This document shows positions 28,092 through 37,044 of a DNA stretch of 64,000 bases, one piece after another. The notes under the pieces are model-generated. The model saw nothing but the letters and a program-made list of their open reading frames with translations, had not been told where the DNA came from and searched no databases. Position 1 is the stretch's first letter. Every line of letters begins with the position of its first letter. The position numbers and the translations under genes were made by a program. Origin of the DNA: Balneolaceae bacterium (GTDB lineage Bacteria > Bacteroidota > Rhodothermia > Balneolales > Balneolaceae); contig CP051242.1 of the NCBI GenBank assembly GCA_017795005.1, forward strand, positions 3,464,119-3,528,118, given 5' to 3'.

Positions 28092-28458
28092 CTATTTTTT
28101 CGATTCTTTGCTTCAAATACATACGCACCGAATCCATATTTATCTTTACGTCAAAATCATTAATTCGAATAATTATAATCCCAAATTGGAGCAACTCATA
28201 ATCTCTGATTTTATCCTTTTTTATTGTATCAGGATCATCATGAGAACTACCATCCACTTCAATTGCTAGTTTAAGCTCATGGCAATAAAAGTCGAGGATA
28301 TATTCTTGTACGGGTACTTGCCTGTGAAATTGAACTCCTAGTTTCCTTTTACTGATTTCTTTCCAAAGTAAAATTTCACCTAATGTTGAATTCTTTCTTA
28401 GTTCTCTTGCAAACTTCCTGAGACTAGGATTGTATGGTATGATTTCATTCCTTGCCAT
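28081..28458 (-). CDS. DUF559 (Vsr-like nuclease fold) protein, intact motifs
   Basis: A 125-aa protein from the ATG at 28458; earlier starts at 28464 and 28476 are possible. NSTLGEILLWKEISKRKLGVQFHRQVPVQEY, LDFYCHELKLAIEVDGSSH and IIIIRINDFDV fit the DUF559 consensus, including the Asp and the Glu/Lys expected for a PD-(D/E)XK-type metal site. The gene ends with VLP and a TGA that lie inside the palindromic hairpin of element A, and another element (28519-28641) lies 60 nt upstream of its start. It is thus packed between two copies of one repeat family. Function is unknown; a nuclease linked to the repeats is a hypothesis. Confidence 0.8.
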   Translation of the reverse strand: MARNEIIPYNPSLRKFARELRKNSTLGEILLWKEISKRKLGVQFHRQVPVQEYILDFYCHELKLAIEVDGSSHDDPDTIKKDKIRDYELLQFGIIIIRINDFDVKINMDSVRMYLKQRIEKIVLP

Positions 28459-28518
28459 ACACATTAGATCACCCAAAACTTAATTCCTTACAAAAGAATT
28501 AGATCAAAGCTCAAAAAG

Positions 28519-28641
28519 TCCTCCTTTGAGGGAGGTGGATTCATGAGCGAAGCGAATGAAGACGGAGGGTGTTCTTAGATTTGGAGTTAGTTGCCACTCC
28601 AACACCCCCCCCGCTTTGTGGTACTCCCCTCAAGGGGAGAC
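28519..28641. repeat. palindromic intergenic repeat element B, DUF559-associated
   Basis: Same design as element A: hairpin TCCTCCTTTGAGGGAGGTG (28519-28537), GAGCGAAGCGAATGAAGACGG, GGAGGGTGTT (28564-28573), then an inverted half with AACACCCCCC (28601-28610) and a closing hairpin ACTCCCCTCAAGGGGAGA (28623-28640). It lies between the DUF559 gene and the small membrane ORF. The GAGCGAAGCGAA core also occurs in the repeats around the GIY-YIG gene. Confidence 0.8.
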
Positions 28642-28668
28642 TTGGAATCTTTTTATGAACACGTATTT

Positions 28669-28851
28669 CTAATTAGATAGATAATCCCACAAAAAATAGA
28701 CTATCAGAATTGAATAAAAAATCACATTGACCCAATAATATATTGGTGCCTCTGATTTAGAAACAATAAACCCTTTTTCATATGATAAAGTCTTACCCGT
28801 AACAAGAGTAATAAGTAATACAGTGAATAGTATTCCAATGGGTATTATCAA
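28669..28851 (-). CDS. small two-helix membrane protein
   Basis: A 60-aa ORF predicted to cross the membrane twice: residues about 2-20 (IIPIGILFTVLLITLVTG) and 38-57 (YYWVNVIFYSILIVYFLWDY), joined by a short polar loop (KTLSYEKGFIVSKSEAPI). The hydrophobic pattern and the clean fit between the repeat and the VOC gene make it a plausible real gene. It is unlike any named family I recognise, and there is no independent support. Confidence 0.45.
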   Translation of the reverse strand: MIIPIGILFTVLLITLVTGKTLSYEKGFIVSKSEAPIYYWVNVIFYSILIVYFLWDYLSN

Positions 28852-28889
28852 AATTTATAATTTTTCATTTTTAATTCCGCTTTAGCGGG

Positions 28890-29303
28890 TCACTTCGCAA
28901 AAATCTGGCTTTTATCACCAAAGGCTTTGAATTCCAGAGCGTTTCCGCTTGGGTCCAGAAAAAACATCGTGGCTTGTTCGCCGGGTTCTCCTTTAAAGCG
29001 TACATATGGCTCGATCACAAACTCAATGCCTGCTGCTTTTACTTTGTCAGCCAATGCTTCCCATTCATCCATCTCCAGAATTACCCCAAAATGCCGAACC
29101 GGAACTCCATGACCATCTACAGCATTTTTCGAAGATTCTTTGGCTTCATCCGGACTAAGGTGTGCAACTACCTGATGTCCCCACATATTGAAATCAATCC
29201 AATGATCAGAAGTACGACCAGTGGAACATCCTAAAATTTCAGTGTAAAAGGTGAATGTCTCTTCCAGGTCTTTAACCGGAAAAGCTAAGTGGAATGGATT
29301 CAT
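28890..29303 (-). CDS. VOC/glyoxalase-superfamily protein
   Basis: A 137-aa single vicinal-oxygen-chelate protein. [24 protein letters not shown] at the N-terminus is the first beta-alpha-beta module and supplies a His ligand. [17 protein letters not shown] and [16 protein letters not shown] complete the metal site (His, Glu). Homologues are often annotated as lyases or dioxygenase-like enzymes with unknown substrate. A long gap of 145 nt and the opposite strand separate it from the hydrolase gene. Confidence 0.85.
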   Translation of the reverse strand: MNPFHLAFPVKDLEETFTFYTEILGCSTGRTSDHWIDFNMWGHQVVAHLSPDEAKESSKNAVDGHGVPVRHFGVILEMDEWEALADKVKAAGIEFVIEPYVRFKGEPGEQATMFFLDPSGNALEFKAFGDKSQIFAK

Positions 29304-29448
29304 CTGATTGTAATTACCACAAAAGCACTAAAACACAAATATTAGACTTCCGTGAGGTTATTGGAATTTGATGGATGTTAAATTAGTTCTTTTTTTGAAC
29401 CTTAACACACTTTAGTGATTTTGAGCTTTAGTGGCTAAATAAAAAAAT

Positions 29449-30207
29449 ATGCCATCAAAAAAAGTCGAGTTTACCGGAGCACTTGGAGAGACATTAGCTG
29501 CAAAACTGGATCTTCCTGAGGAAGAAAACATCAAAGCATATGCCCTCTTTGCTCATTGTTTTACCTGCTCTAAAGATTTGAAGGCAGTAGGAAATATAAC
29601 CCGACAACTGGCAGAGGTTGGAATCGCAACACTCCGATTTGATTTTACGGGTCTTGGAGAAAGTGCCGGAGATTTCGCCAATACAAATTTCTCGTCCAAT
29701 ATCGATGACTTAGTTGCCGCATGCCGGTTTTTGACGGAAGAATATGAAGGACCATCCATTTTAATTGGTCATTCGTTGGGTGGCGCTGCAGTTCTTCAGG
29801 CAGCAAATCAAATGGATTCGGTAAAAGCGGTTGCCACTATTGCTGCCCCTGCTGAACCCGAGCATGTAAAACAGAACTTCGAGATGAGTCTGGATGAGAT
29901 TGAAGAAAAGGGAGAAGCTAAAGTCACCCTTGCAGGTCGGCCTTTTACGATCAAAAAGCAGTTTGTGGATGATCTTGAAGAAGTACGAATGAAAGATTAC
30001 ATCAATAATCTGGACCGGGCACTCATTATCTTTCATTCACCCATCGATAATACCGTTGGAATCGATAATGCCCAGAAAATATTCGTGGCAGCAAAGCATC
30101 CCAAAAGTTTCATTTCACTCGATACAGCCGATCACCTTCTTCATGAAAAATCAGATAGTGAGTTTGTCGGGAAGGTGCTTGGAACATGGGCGGAGAAGTA
30201 TATTTAG
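29449..30207 (+). CDS. alpha/beta hydrolase (OsmC-associated type)
   Basis: A 252-aa cytoplasmic alpha/beta hydrolase. FAHCFTCSKDLKAV around residue 34 forms the oxyanion region, LRFDFTGLGESAG follows, the nucleophile is Ser in IGHSLGGAA (about 107-115), and the late ADHLL supplies the catalytic His. This sequence type often forms the N-terminal half of a hydrolase-OsmC fusion; here the protein stops after the hydrolase domain and no OsmC segment is visible downstream. Repeat DNA starts 24 nt after the stop. Substrate unknown. Confidence 0.85.
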   Translation: MPSKKVEFTGALGETLAAKLDLPEEENIKAYALFAHCFTCSKDLKAVGNITRQLAEVGIATLRFDFTGLGESAGDFANTNFSSNIDDLVAACRFLTEEYEGPSILIGHSLGGAAVLQAANQMDSVKAVATIAAPAEPEHVKQNFEMSLDEIEEKGEAKVTLAGRPFTIKKQFVDDLEEVRMKDYINNLDRALIIFHSPIDNTVGIDNAQKIFVAAKHPKSFISLDTADHLLHEKSDSEFVGKVLGTWAEKYI

Positions 30208-30231
30208 ATTCTAAATTCTTAAACACCTCCT

Positions 30232-30307
30232 TTCACGAGCGAAGCGAAGTGATCTCTGTATTTGGATGCGAAGATTCAGAGACTGCTTCGCTATCGCTCG
30301 CAGATGG
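30232..30307. repeat. REP-like repeat, left copy, flanking GIY-YIG gene
   Basis: About 76 nt, starting TTCACGAGCGAAGCGAAGTG and ending CGCTCGCAGATGG. It folds on itself: GAGCGAAGCGAAGTGATCTC pairs imperfectly with GAGACTGCTTCGCTATCGCTC. The same sequence, in the same direction, is at 30657-30731. Confidence 0.85.
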
Positions 30308-30347
30308 GTCAGTAATCATGAGCGTAAGCAAAATGATTGCAGACGCT

Positions 30348-30638
30348 TTAATTACTCAAATCTTTCCAATCCGGATTTATCGATCTAATTAAATCAATCT
30401 TTTTCTGTCTGGATCCAGCCTTTATTTGGTACTCTCTTTGTTTTGCTTCTTCTTCATCTCCGTACTTTTCAAAATAAATCAGCCTATCAATATTATATCT
30501 GGCTGTAAAGCTTTTTGGTACTAACTTTTGTTTATGCTCTATCATCCTTTTGGATAAGTCATGGGTTCTTCCGGTATATAGAACTGTTCTTCTCTTATTT
30601 GAAAGTATATAAACATAATAAGTGGGACCGATTTCCAT
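30348..30638 (-). CDS. GIY-YIG domain endonuclease-like protein
   Basis: A 96-aa single-domain protein. YYVYILSN (7-14) and LYTGRT (20-25) are the GIY and YIG halves, with the catalytic Arg likely in the DLSKRMIEH segment. RLIYFEKYGDEEEAKQREYQIK includes the conserved Glu, and the ending GSRQKKIDLIRSINPDWKDL is usual for short UvrC-domain proteins of Bacteroidota. Catalytic residues look intact. The gene stands alone on the minus strand between two direct copies of a 75-nt palindromic repeat (40 nt and 18 nt away), which is the notable context. Substrate unknown. Confidence 0.85.
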   Translation of the reverse strand: MEIGPTYYVYILSNKRRTVLYTGRTHDLSKRMIEHKQKLVPKSFTARYNIDRLIYFEKYGDEEEAKQREYQIKAGSRQKKIDLIRSINPDWKDLSN

Positions 30639-30656
30639 ATTGAATTATAGAAAACA

Positions 30657-30731
30657 TTCACGAGCGAAGCGAAGTGATCTCTGTATTTGGATACAAAAAT
30701 CCTGAGACTGCTTCACTACGTTCGCAGATGG
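30657..30731. repeat. REP-like repeat, right copy, flanking GIY-YIG gene
   Basis: About 75 nt, a direct copy of the element at 30232-30307. The first 35 nt are the same up to CTGTATTTGGAT; the remainder diverges slightly (CTTCACTACGTTCGCAGATGG). Together the two copies bracket the GIY-YIG ORF. Confidence 0.85.
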
Positions 30732-30814
30732 TAGTAACCTTTTCCCAAATCTTTCGTGTTGACTTACATTGAACTTCTATGTATTCTAATACCTAGAACC
30801 TCAATGTATATATT

Positions 30815-31156
30815 ATGATCTCAAAAGAACTCATGGCTGCGTCAACGCGCCCACTTATTTTATCGATTCTGAAACGTGGAGAAAGCTACGGTTATCAAAT
30901 TATTCAGGATGTAAAACAACTTTCCGGTGGAACCCTGGAATGGTCAGATGGTATGCTTTACCCTGTACTTCATAAACTTCAAAAGGATGGTTGTATTGAA
31001 TCCCGCTGGGTGAAATCGGAAGAAGGGCGAAAAAGGAAATACTACTCAATTACCAATATTGGTCTTCAAGAACTTCAAACTGCAAAAGACCAGTGGTCAA
31101 GTATTCATAGTGTACTTGAAACCATCTGGGGTCCCGCTCAAAAATGGGCTATTTAG
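30815..31156 (+). CDS. PadR-family transcriptional regulator
   Basis: A 113-aa winged-helix repressor-type protein. LILSILKRGESYGYQIIQDVKQLSGG (about 13-38), WSDGMLYPVLHKLQKDGCIESRW and EEGRKRKYYSITNIGLQEL form the canonical PadR DNA-binding domain; a short C-terminal helix would give the dimer interface. The transporter gene starts 15 nt after it with a strong ribosome binding site, and PadR genes of this type usually sit directly before permease-prefix FtsX transporters. It probably controls this pair. Confidence 0.9.
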   Translation: MISKELMAASTRPLILSILKRGESYGYQIIQDVKQLSGGTLEWSDGMLYPVLHKLQKDGCIESRWVKSEEGRKRKYYSITNIGLQELQTAKDQWSSIHSVLETIWGPAQKWAI

Positions 31157-31171
31157 TAACAGGAGGTAAAT

Positions 31172-33817
31172 ATGTTTGAATTAGATACATCAATTAAGGA
31201 ATGGAAAAGAAGTTTACGCAAAAATCCGGGGTATGAGGATGGAGATATTGAGGAACTGGAATCACATTTACGAGACAGGATTGATGCACTGATTGATGAA
31301 GGTGAATCTGAGGAAAATGCATTCCGGATAGCTTCGTCTGAGATCGGTGATGTGAAACAAATTGCTACAGAGTTTTATAAAACTACCACGACAAAACCTT
31401 ATCTGGAGACAGACTCAGGAATAAACCTCGGTATTCTGAGTAATTTCGTAAAAATATCCAGACGAAATCTTTTCAGAAATAAGCTGTACTCATCGTTAAA
31501 TATTCTTGGCTTAGTGATTGGAATAACTAGCGCATTGTTCATTTACCTGTTTATCCAGAATGAACTTAATTATGACACATTCCATGAGAATGGAGATCGT
31601 ATTTATAAAGTAAACCGGGTAATAGAACGAGAGACCGAAACTTCAACAACCGGAATTACCTCAGCTCCATTTAAAAAAGGATTGGAAGAAGATTTCCCGG
31701 AAATGATTGAAATGGCAACTCATTTTGGTCCGGATGATGGGGTGGTTACAATCGGTGACAAAAATTTTATGGAACCAAGATTTTATATGGCGGATGAAAA
31801 CTTCTTCCAGATTTTTTCTTTTCCTTTTTTGAATGGAAATCCTGTCACCGCGCTTGAACAACCCAATACTGTAGTTCTATCAAAACAAACCGCTGAAAAG
31901 TATTTTGGTGCAGAAAACCCTGTTGGAAAAACTATTCTTGTTGATGGTGAGAAAGATTTTGAAGTAACCGGAGTTTTTGAATTTCCGGAAGGTACAAACA
32001 GTCATTTTTATTTTGATCTGGTTGCAAGCATTCAAACCTACAGCAATTACCGCTTTTATACCGAGTGGGGTTGGAATCAGGTACATACCTATGCTATGCT
32101 TTCTGAAGGTGTGGATTTGGAAGATATAAACCCGCTCCTGCCTTCATTCATGAATAAGTATTTCGGTGAAAACATGACTGAAATGGATCGAAGAGTGGAT
32201 ATAATGCTGCTTCCTCTGAAAGATGTTTATTTCGCCGATTATCTTACTTATGACTGGCAAATTGATCACGGTACAAAATCAAATTTATATGTATTCGGGA
32301 TTATCGCCTTGTTAATCATAATTGTGGCAGGCGTGAACTTCATTAATCTGGCAACCGCACGATCTGTAAGCAGAGCCAAAGAAGTGGGGGTTAGAAAAAC
32401 TCTCGGAGCCCGACAACTGGTTTTATTTTTCCAGTTTATGGCAGAAGCGCTAATGATGGCATTTATAGCAGGTATTCTTTCATTTTTACTTGTATATCTA
32501 ACTCAACCTTATTTCGAGCAAATGATTGGAACTGTTATTTCAGTAGATCTTTTTGCCCCAGAGATTCTATTCTTCACTATCGGAATACTAACCATCACTG
32601 GATTACTCGCAGGTTTATACCCCGCTCTGTTCCTTTCTTCATTCAAACCTATAAAGGCTCTGAAAGAAAAAATAAGTTTTGGTACTTCACAGACTTTCAT
32701 ACGAAAGGGACTCATCGTTTTTCAGTTTGCCATATCCAGCCTGTTAATTATTGGAGTAATCATCATAAATCAACAGATGAATTACATCTCTGATAAGTCG
32801 TTAGGATTTCAACCGGATCAGTTGATTGATATTACTTTGAATAACAGTGCCGCCCGACAACAACTTCCTCAAATGATGGAGCAGTTTAAGACAATTCCGG
32901 GCGTTGAAGAAACGAGTGTTATGTCCGGTTCACCCGGTGGTTTTTTTGATACCTATTCATTCCGTGTGGAAGATCACGAGAAAGTACTAACTCTGAATAC
33001 TTTGTTTATAGATGATAAACTCTCCGAGGTCTTTGACCTGGAAATGATAACAGGAAGAGATTTCGACAAAGTCTTCTCCACAGATTCCGCCTCAGCAATG
33101 GTAATCAACCAAAAAGCAGTAGATTTTCTTGGGTGGAGTGCCGACGAAGCTGTTGGCAAGCAGATCCGAAATATGTACCTGGATGATGAACCCAGAACTG
33201 TGATCGGAGTAGTAGAAGATTTTCACTTCAGATCTCTTCATTCACAAATTGAACCTCTGGCAGTATCTATGAGCCGGGACTACCGAAATATCGTGCTAAA
33301 GATAAGTACAGATAATCTCTCCTCACTATTGCCTCAGATAACAGAAGTATGGGATCAGTTTTCTCCGCTTTATCCTATTGATTACCGGTTCGTAGATGAA
33401 CAATTTGCTCAACTTTATGATAGTGATACCCGTCAGCGAAAAATCTTTTCCGCATTTTCAGTTATTGCTATTGTGGTAGCCTGTCTTGGTCTTTTTGGGC
33501 TTGCAACGTTTAATGCAGAAAAAAGAAGTAAGGAAATGGGTGTGCGGAAAATTCTCGGAGCTTCTATCGGTGACTTACTGCTCACCTTTAACAAAGAAGT
33601 GTTAACCATTGTTGGAGTTTCTTTCTTCATTGCTGTACCTGTTACTTATTTTCTTGCTGAGGAATGGCTTCAGAATTATGCCTACCGGATAAGTAATGGA
33701 ATGATGAGCTATCTGATTGCCGGGGTAATTGTAATTCTTCTGGCAATACTTACGGTTAGCTATCAAACGGTTAAAGTAGCATGGACAAACCCGGTGGATA
33801 GTTTAAGGGATGAATAA
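31172..33817 (+). CDS. FtsX/MacB-type ABC transporter permease with permease prefix domain
   Basis: An 881-aa inner-membrane protein. Residues about 1-75 are a soluble helical permease prefix domain (LRKNPGYEDGDIEELESHLRDRIDALI). A first helix follows at about 108-128 (SLNILGLVIGITSALFIYLF), then a periplasmic MacB-like domain, a FtsX permease unit (ARSVSRAKEVGVRKTLGAR), a second helix group at about 510-530, a second periplasmic domain and a final FtsX unit (EKRSKEMGVRKILGAS). AGGAGGT at 31161-31167 precedes the ATG at an ideal distance. No ATPase gene is adjacent. Such proteins export peptides, lipids or antibiotics, or act as mechanotransmitters. Confidence 0.9.
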   Translation: MFELDTSIKEWKRSLRKNPGYEDGDIEELESHLRDRIDALIDEGESEENAFRIASSEIGDVKQIATEFYKTTTTKPYLETDSGINLGILSNFVKISRRNLFRNKLYSSLNILGLVIGITSALFIYLFIQNELNYDTFHENGDRIYKVNRVIERETETSTTGITSAPFKKGLEEDFPEMIEMATHFGPDDGVVTIGDKNFMEPRFYMADENFFQIFSFPFLNGNPVTALEQPNTVVLSKQTAEKYFGAENPVGKTILVDGEKDFEVTGVFEFPEGTNSHFYFDLVASIQTYSNYRFYTEWGWNQVHTYAMLSEGVDLEDINPLLPSFMNKYFGENMTEMDRRVDIMLLPLKDVYFADYLTYDWQIDHGTKSNLYVFGIIALLIIIVAGVNFINLATARSVSRAKEVGVRKTLGARQLVLFFQFMAEALMMAFIAGILSFLLVYLTQPYFEQMIGTVISVDLFAPEILFFTIGILTITGLLAGLYPALFLSSFKPIKALKEKISFGTSQTFIRKGLIVFQFAISSLLIIGVIIINQQMNYISDKSLGFQPDQLIDITLNNSAARQQLPQMMEQFKTIPGVEETSVMSGSPGGFFDTYSFRVEDHEKVLTLNTLFIDDKLSEVFDLEMITGRDFDKVFSTDSASAMVINQKAVDFLGWSADEAVGKQIRNMYLDDEPRTVIGVVEDFHFRSLHSQIEPLAVSMSRDYRNIVLKISTDNLSSLLPQITEVWDQFSPLYPIDYRFVDEQFAQLYDSDTRQRKIFSAFSVIAIVVACLGLFGLATFNAEKRSKEMGVRKILGASIGDLLLTFNKEVLTIVGVSFFIAVPVTYFLAEEWLQNYAYRISNGMMSYLIAGVIVILLAILTVSYQTVKVAWTNPVDSLRDE

Positions 33818-33974
33818 TTTTTTTATTAACTGTATGTTCAAAATCGAACAGCAAATGTTGGTTTCCGAACACTTTTAAGGCTGAAACACTCAAATAATGC
33901 CTAAAATGATGGATTCAGCAACTTTGGTATGATTGTTGACGTTTTAATCCCAGACTTTATTTAACCCAATTATT

Positions 33975-34265
33975 ATGCATAATGTACGTGTACAATTTAC
34001 CATCCCCAATGTAGACAAAGTTGCTAACCTGGATGTTTATGTGAACGGAGAAAAGAGAAATCTTCGTTTCAGAGTAGAGACGTTCGAATGGGACGACGAA
34101 AATGGAAGTTCTGAAAATCTGGTCTCTTTACTCAGATATCGTATCTTAAACTATGACTCAGAATGGGAACTTTATCATATTGGCACACCGTATGAAGGCA
34201 GTATTCCGGTTACTTTCCGTCATAAAAACTCATCTGAAGATTCTGAGTCTGCAAAAGAAGATTAA
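33975..34265 (+). CDS. small conserved-looking protein, unknown function
   Basis: A 96-aa soluble acidic protein not recognised. HNVRVQFTIPNVDKVANLDVYVNGEKRNLRFRVETFEWDD suggests a small beta-rich fold; the last 15 residues are a polar, acidic tail (SSEDSESAKED). No signal peptide, no metal motif. The serine hydrolase gene follows in another frame and probably starts within its 3' end. A coupled pair is possible, but function cannot be inferred. Confidence 0.6.
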   Translation: MHNVRVQFTIPNVDKVANLDVYVNGEKRNLRFRVETFEWDDENGSSENLVSLLRYRILNYDSEWELYHIGTPYEGSIPVTFRHKNSSEDSESAKED

Positions 34266-35277
34266 CGTTTCTTTTTTTCTTGGATTGATTCTGTTCGCTT
34301 TACCAGCTACAGGTCAAACCAGTTCTTCAGAAGAAGAAACGTTAACAGATATTTTCGAACATGCAGAAGAAATAAACTCTTTAAGAAGTTTATTGATTCA
34401 GCAACATGGAGAACTCATAGGTGAATCCTATTTCAACGGTCGTTCTCCTAATCGCCCCTTCAATATTAAATCTGCTTCTAAAAGCATTATTGGATTATTA
34501 ACAGGGATTGCCATCGAAGAAGGATTTATCCCGTCTGTTGATGAACCTATCACTACCTACTTTTCAGATTATTTTGAAGAAAATCCGGATTCACTCAAAG
34601 AACAGATTACCGTCCGAAATTTGCTAAGCATGCAAGCCGGTTTGCGTTCCACAAGTTCCGGCAATTACGGTGCATGGGTAATGAGTAGAAACTGGGTTGA
34701 GTATGCACTCGATCAGGACTTTGTTTCAAGGATTGATGGTAGAATGGTGTACAGTACCGGAACCTCTCACCTTCTTTCCGTAATTATTACAAAGGCTTCA
34801 GGAATGAGTACCAAAGCTTTTGCCGAAAAATATTTATTCGACCCAATGGATATTACTGTCGGAGGGTGGGACCGTGATCCACAGGGGTTTTATATGGGCG
34901 GAAATAACCTTGCTCTAAAACCTTCAGACATGCTAAAAATTGGTCAAATGCTGATAGATGATGGGGTTTGGAATGGGGAACAAATTATTTCCATGGACTG
35001 GATTATTGATTCTTTTAAGACCTACACTTACAGCAATTACAATCCCTATGGATATGGCTACCAATGGTGGAATAAGAAAACAGGTAAGTACACCACGTTA
35101 TTTGCATGGGGACATGGCGGTCAATATATCATGATGATTCCCGAGCTGGATGCAGTGGTTGTTATGACTTCTTCTGTTACAGAAGCCAGCCGGAGAAGAA
35201 CCTATAAACGTCCGGTTTTTGTGTTACTGGAAGATCATATTATTCCCTTTCTGGAAAGCAGAAAAGAATTGAATTAA
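34192..35277 (+). CDS. secreted serine hydrolase, beta-lactamase/PBP family
   Basis: Class C beta-lactamase-like fold. The catalytic SxxK is SASKSIIG with Ser and Lys about 65-68 residues after the signal peptide region, the YxN-type motif is VYSTGTSH, and GHGGQYIMM near the C-terminus stands for the KTG/HGG triad. The signal peptide core is VSFFLGLILFALPATGQ, so the protein is exported. The start is uncertain. The frame opens at 34153, ATG at 34192 gives a long n-region, and CTG at 34249, just before QKKINVSFFLG, would give a perfect signal peptide. All lie inside the preceding gene. Likely an esterase or peptidase on the cell-envelope side. Confidence 0.75.
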   Translation: MKAVFRLLSVIKTHLKILSLQKKINVSFFLGLILFALPATGQTSSSEEETLTDIFEHAEEINSLRSLLIQQHGELIGESYFNGRSPNRPFNIKSASKSIIGLLTGIAIEEGFIPSVDEPITTYFSDYFEENPDSLKEQITVRNLLSMQAGLRSTSSGNYGAWVMSRNWVEYALDQDFVSRIDGRMVYSTGTSHLLSVIITKASGMSTKAFAEKYLFDPMDITVGGWDRDPQGFYMGGNNLALKPSDMLKIGQMLIDDGVWNGEQIISMDWIIDSFKTYTYSNYNPYGYGYQWWNKKTGKYTTLFAWGHGGQYIMMIPELDAVVVMTSSVTEASRRRTYKRPVFVLLEDHIIPFLESRKELN

Positions 35278-35354
35278 CCAACCCTCTCCTTTTCCTCCAC
35301 CAAAGCTTTCCGTACCTTTAAAGTTGAAATCAGAACCCGGAATACACGCTTTCA

Positions 35355-37040
35355 ATGAACAAATTACGGTTTATCATTCTTGGATTATTACTCTTTCTAC
35401 CAACCCATTTACTGGCTTTTCAGGAAAGTGCGAATTCAGCTCAGGATGGCTATTTATCAAATCCTCGTCGTGCTGTTCATACCTTTCTGCACTGGCAACA
35501 AAAAGGTCATCAGAACCTGGATAGGGTAATTCTACCATTCAAATTATCGGATGAATCCAAAGAAGAAAAAATTGAACTGGCAACCGAACTTAGAAAAGTA
35601 CTTGATGCTCGAGGGTTACTGGTCGTATATGAGAACGTACCAAACAATCACAATTACTCAGATTCCTTATCTGGGATGAATCAGTATATCTTATTTGATG
35701 AACTGCCTGAAGTGTATCTTGTTCGGCAAAATAATCAGTGGGTATTTTCTACAGCTACCATCGAACAAATTCCGGATCTCTATCAGGCTACCTTCTCAGG
35801 TTTGATTGAAGCCATTCTTGATAAGCTGCCCGAGTGGACTAAAAGTGAATGGATGGGCATTGAAATGTGGCAGTTTTTTGCTGTATTCATCTGGCTGTTA
35901 TTGGGTGTAATTCTCCGCAAAATCTTTGAGTTTATTCTGGATAACTACATCAGAAGAATTACTCAAAAAACGCATTTTACCTGGGACGATGATTTGCTGG
36001 ACGGCGTAGAGCGTCCCTCAGGCTTTATCTTTTTAATGGCATTCTTCCTAGTTAGTTATACCAACCTGCAGCTTTCTGTTACGGTAAATATGTACCTCTC
36101 AACCATTCTGGAGATTGCTATTGCGGTAGGTTTTGTGTGGCTATTCTATAATCTGGCGGATGTGTTCGCAAAGTATCTGACTGTTGTTACTTCCAAAACA
36201 GAAAACACTTTGGATGATCAACTGGTGCCTCTTATCAGAAAAACGCTACGCTTTTTTGTGGTGGTGATGGGAGTTATCCTGATCCTTCAGAATAACGGGT
36301 ATAACGTAGCTTCACTTATTGCCGGACTTGGAATTGGGGGTCTTGCAGTGGCGCTTGCTGCGAAAGATACGCTGGCTAACTTCTTCGGTTCGATTACTAT
36401 TTTTGCCGACCGACCTTTTAAAATCGGGGACTGGATTAAAGTAGGAAGTGTGGAAGGGGTTGTTGAGGAAGTAGGTTTCCGAACTACCAGAGTTCGTACT
36501 TTCTATAATTCACTCGTTTCTGTTCCGAATTCTCAGATTGCCACCACCGATATTGATAATTTCGGGATGCGCCAATACCGACGGTTAAAAACAGTACTGA
36601 ATCTCACCTACTCTACTTCACCGGAGCAAATGGAAGCATTTGTAGAAGGAATAAAAGGAATTGTTAAAGCAAACAAGCATTTCCGGCAGGATTTCTACGA
36701 AGTACACTTTAATTCCTTTGGTGCACATTCTTTGGATGTGTTGGTGTATGTATTCTTTGATGTACCTGACTGGAGTACCGAATTGCAACAACGCCATAAT
36801 TTCCATCTTGAAGTGCTTCGACTAGCCAAAGAAGTGGGCGTTGAATTCGCCTTCCCAACTCAAACTTTACATGTAGATTCCTTTTATAAAGACCAACCCC
36901 GTGAAGTGGGTGAATCCAGAACGGAAGAAGAACTGGCAAGTGGAGTTGAAGCTTTTGGTCCGGGCGGCAGTAAAGGTAAGCCGGATGGGCTAAGAATTTT
37001 TAAAGATGGGAAAGAAGTAGATTTCGGAGCGAAGAAATAG
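35355..37040 (+). CDS. MscS-family mechanosensitive channel
   Basis: A 561-aa inner-membrane protein. A signal-like N-terminal helix (LRFIILGLLLFLPTHLLAF) leads to a periplasmic domain of about 150 residues, then helices at about 175-195, 220-240, 250-275 and the pore-lining region VASLIAGLGIGGLAVALAAKDTLANFFGS (about 315-343), the MscS core with Gly/Ala packing. The beta domain follows (FADRPFKIGDWIKVGSVEGVVEEVGFRTTRVRTF). These channels release solutes on osmotic downshift. The C-terminal tail is rich in Gly and charges. Single gene; a palindrome after the stop probably ends transcription. Confidence 0.92.
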   Translation: MNKLRFIILGLLLFLPTHLLAFQESANSAQDGYLSNPRRAVHTFLHWQQKGHQNLDRVILPFKLSDESKEEKIELATELRKVLDARGLLVVYENVPNNHNYSDSLSGMNQYILFDELPEVYLVRQNNQWVFSTATIEQIPDLYQATFSGLIEAILDKLPEWTKSEWMGIEMWQFFAVFIWLLLGVILRKIFEFILDNYIRRITQKTHFTWDDDLLDGVERPSGFIFLMAFFLVSYTNLQLSVTVNMYLSTILEIAIAVGFVWLFYNLADVFAKYLTVVTSKTENTLDDQLVPLIRKTLRFFVVVMGVILILQNNGYNVASLIAGLGIGGLAVALAAKDTLANFFGSITIFADRPFKIGDWIKVGSVEGVVEEVGFRTTRVRTFYNSLVSVPNSQIATTDIDNFGMRQYRRLKTVLNLTYSTSPEQMEAFVEGIKGIVKANKHFRQDFYEVHFNSFGAHSLDVLVYVFFDVPDWSTELQQRHNFHLEVLRLAKEVGVEFAFPTQTLHVDSFYKDQPREVGESRTEEELASGVEAFGPGGSKGKPDGLRIFKDGKEVDFGAKK

Positions 37041-37044
37041 AACA

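Noticed and set aside
27958-28269. Plus-strand ORFs through repeat element A and the DUF559 gene
   Set aside because: They read through the inverted repeat and antisense to DUF559; no family features.
27900-28645. CRISPR array
   Set aside because: The repeats are palindromic, few and irregularly spaced, with no unique spacers of constant length and no cas genes.
30186-30392. 68-aa plus-strand ORF after the hydrolase
   Set aside because: It is translated from the REP-like repeat and carries no recognisable protein features.
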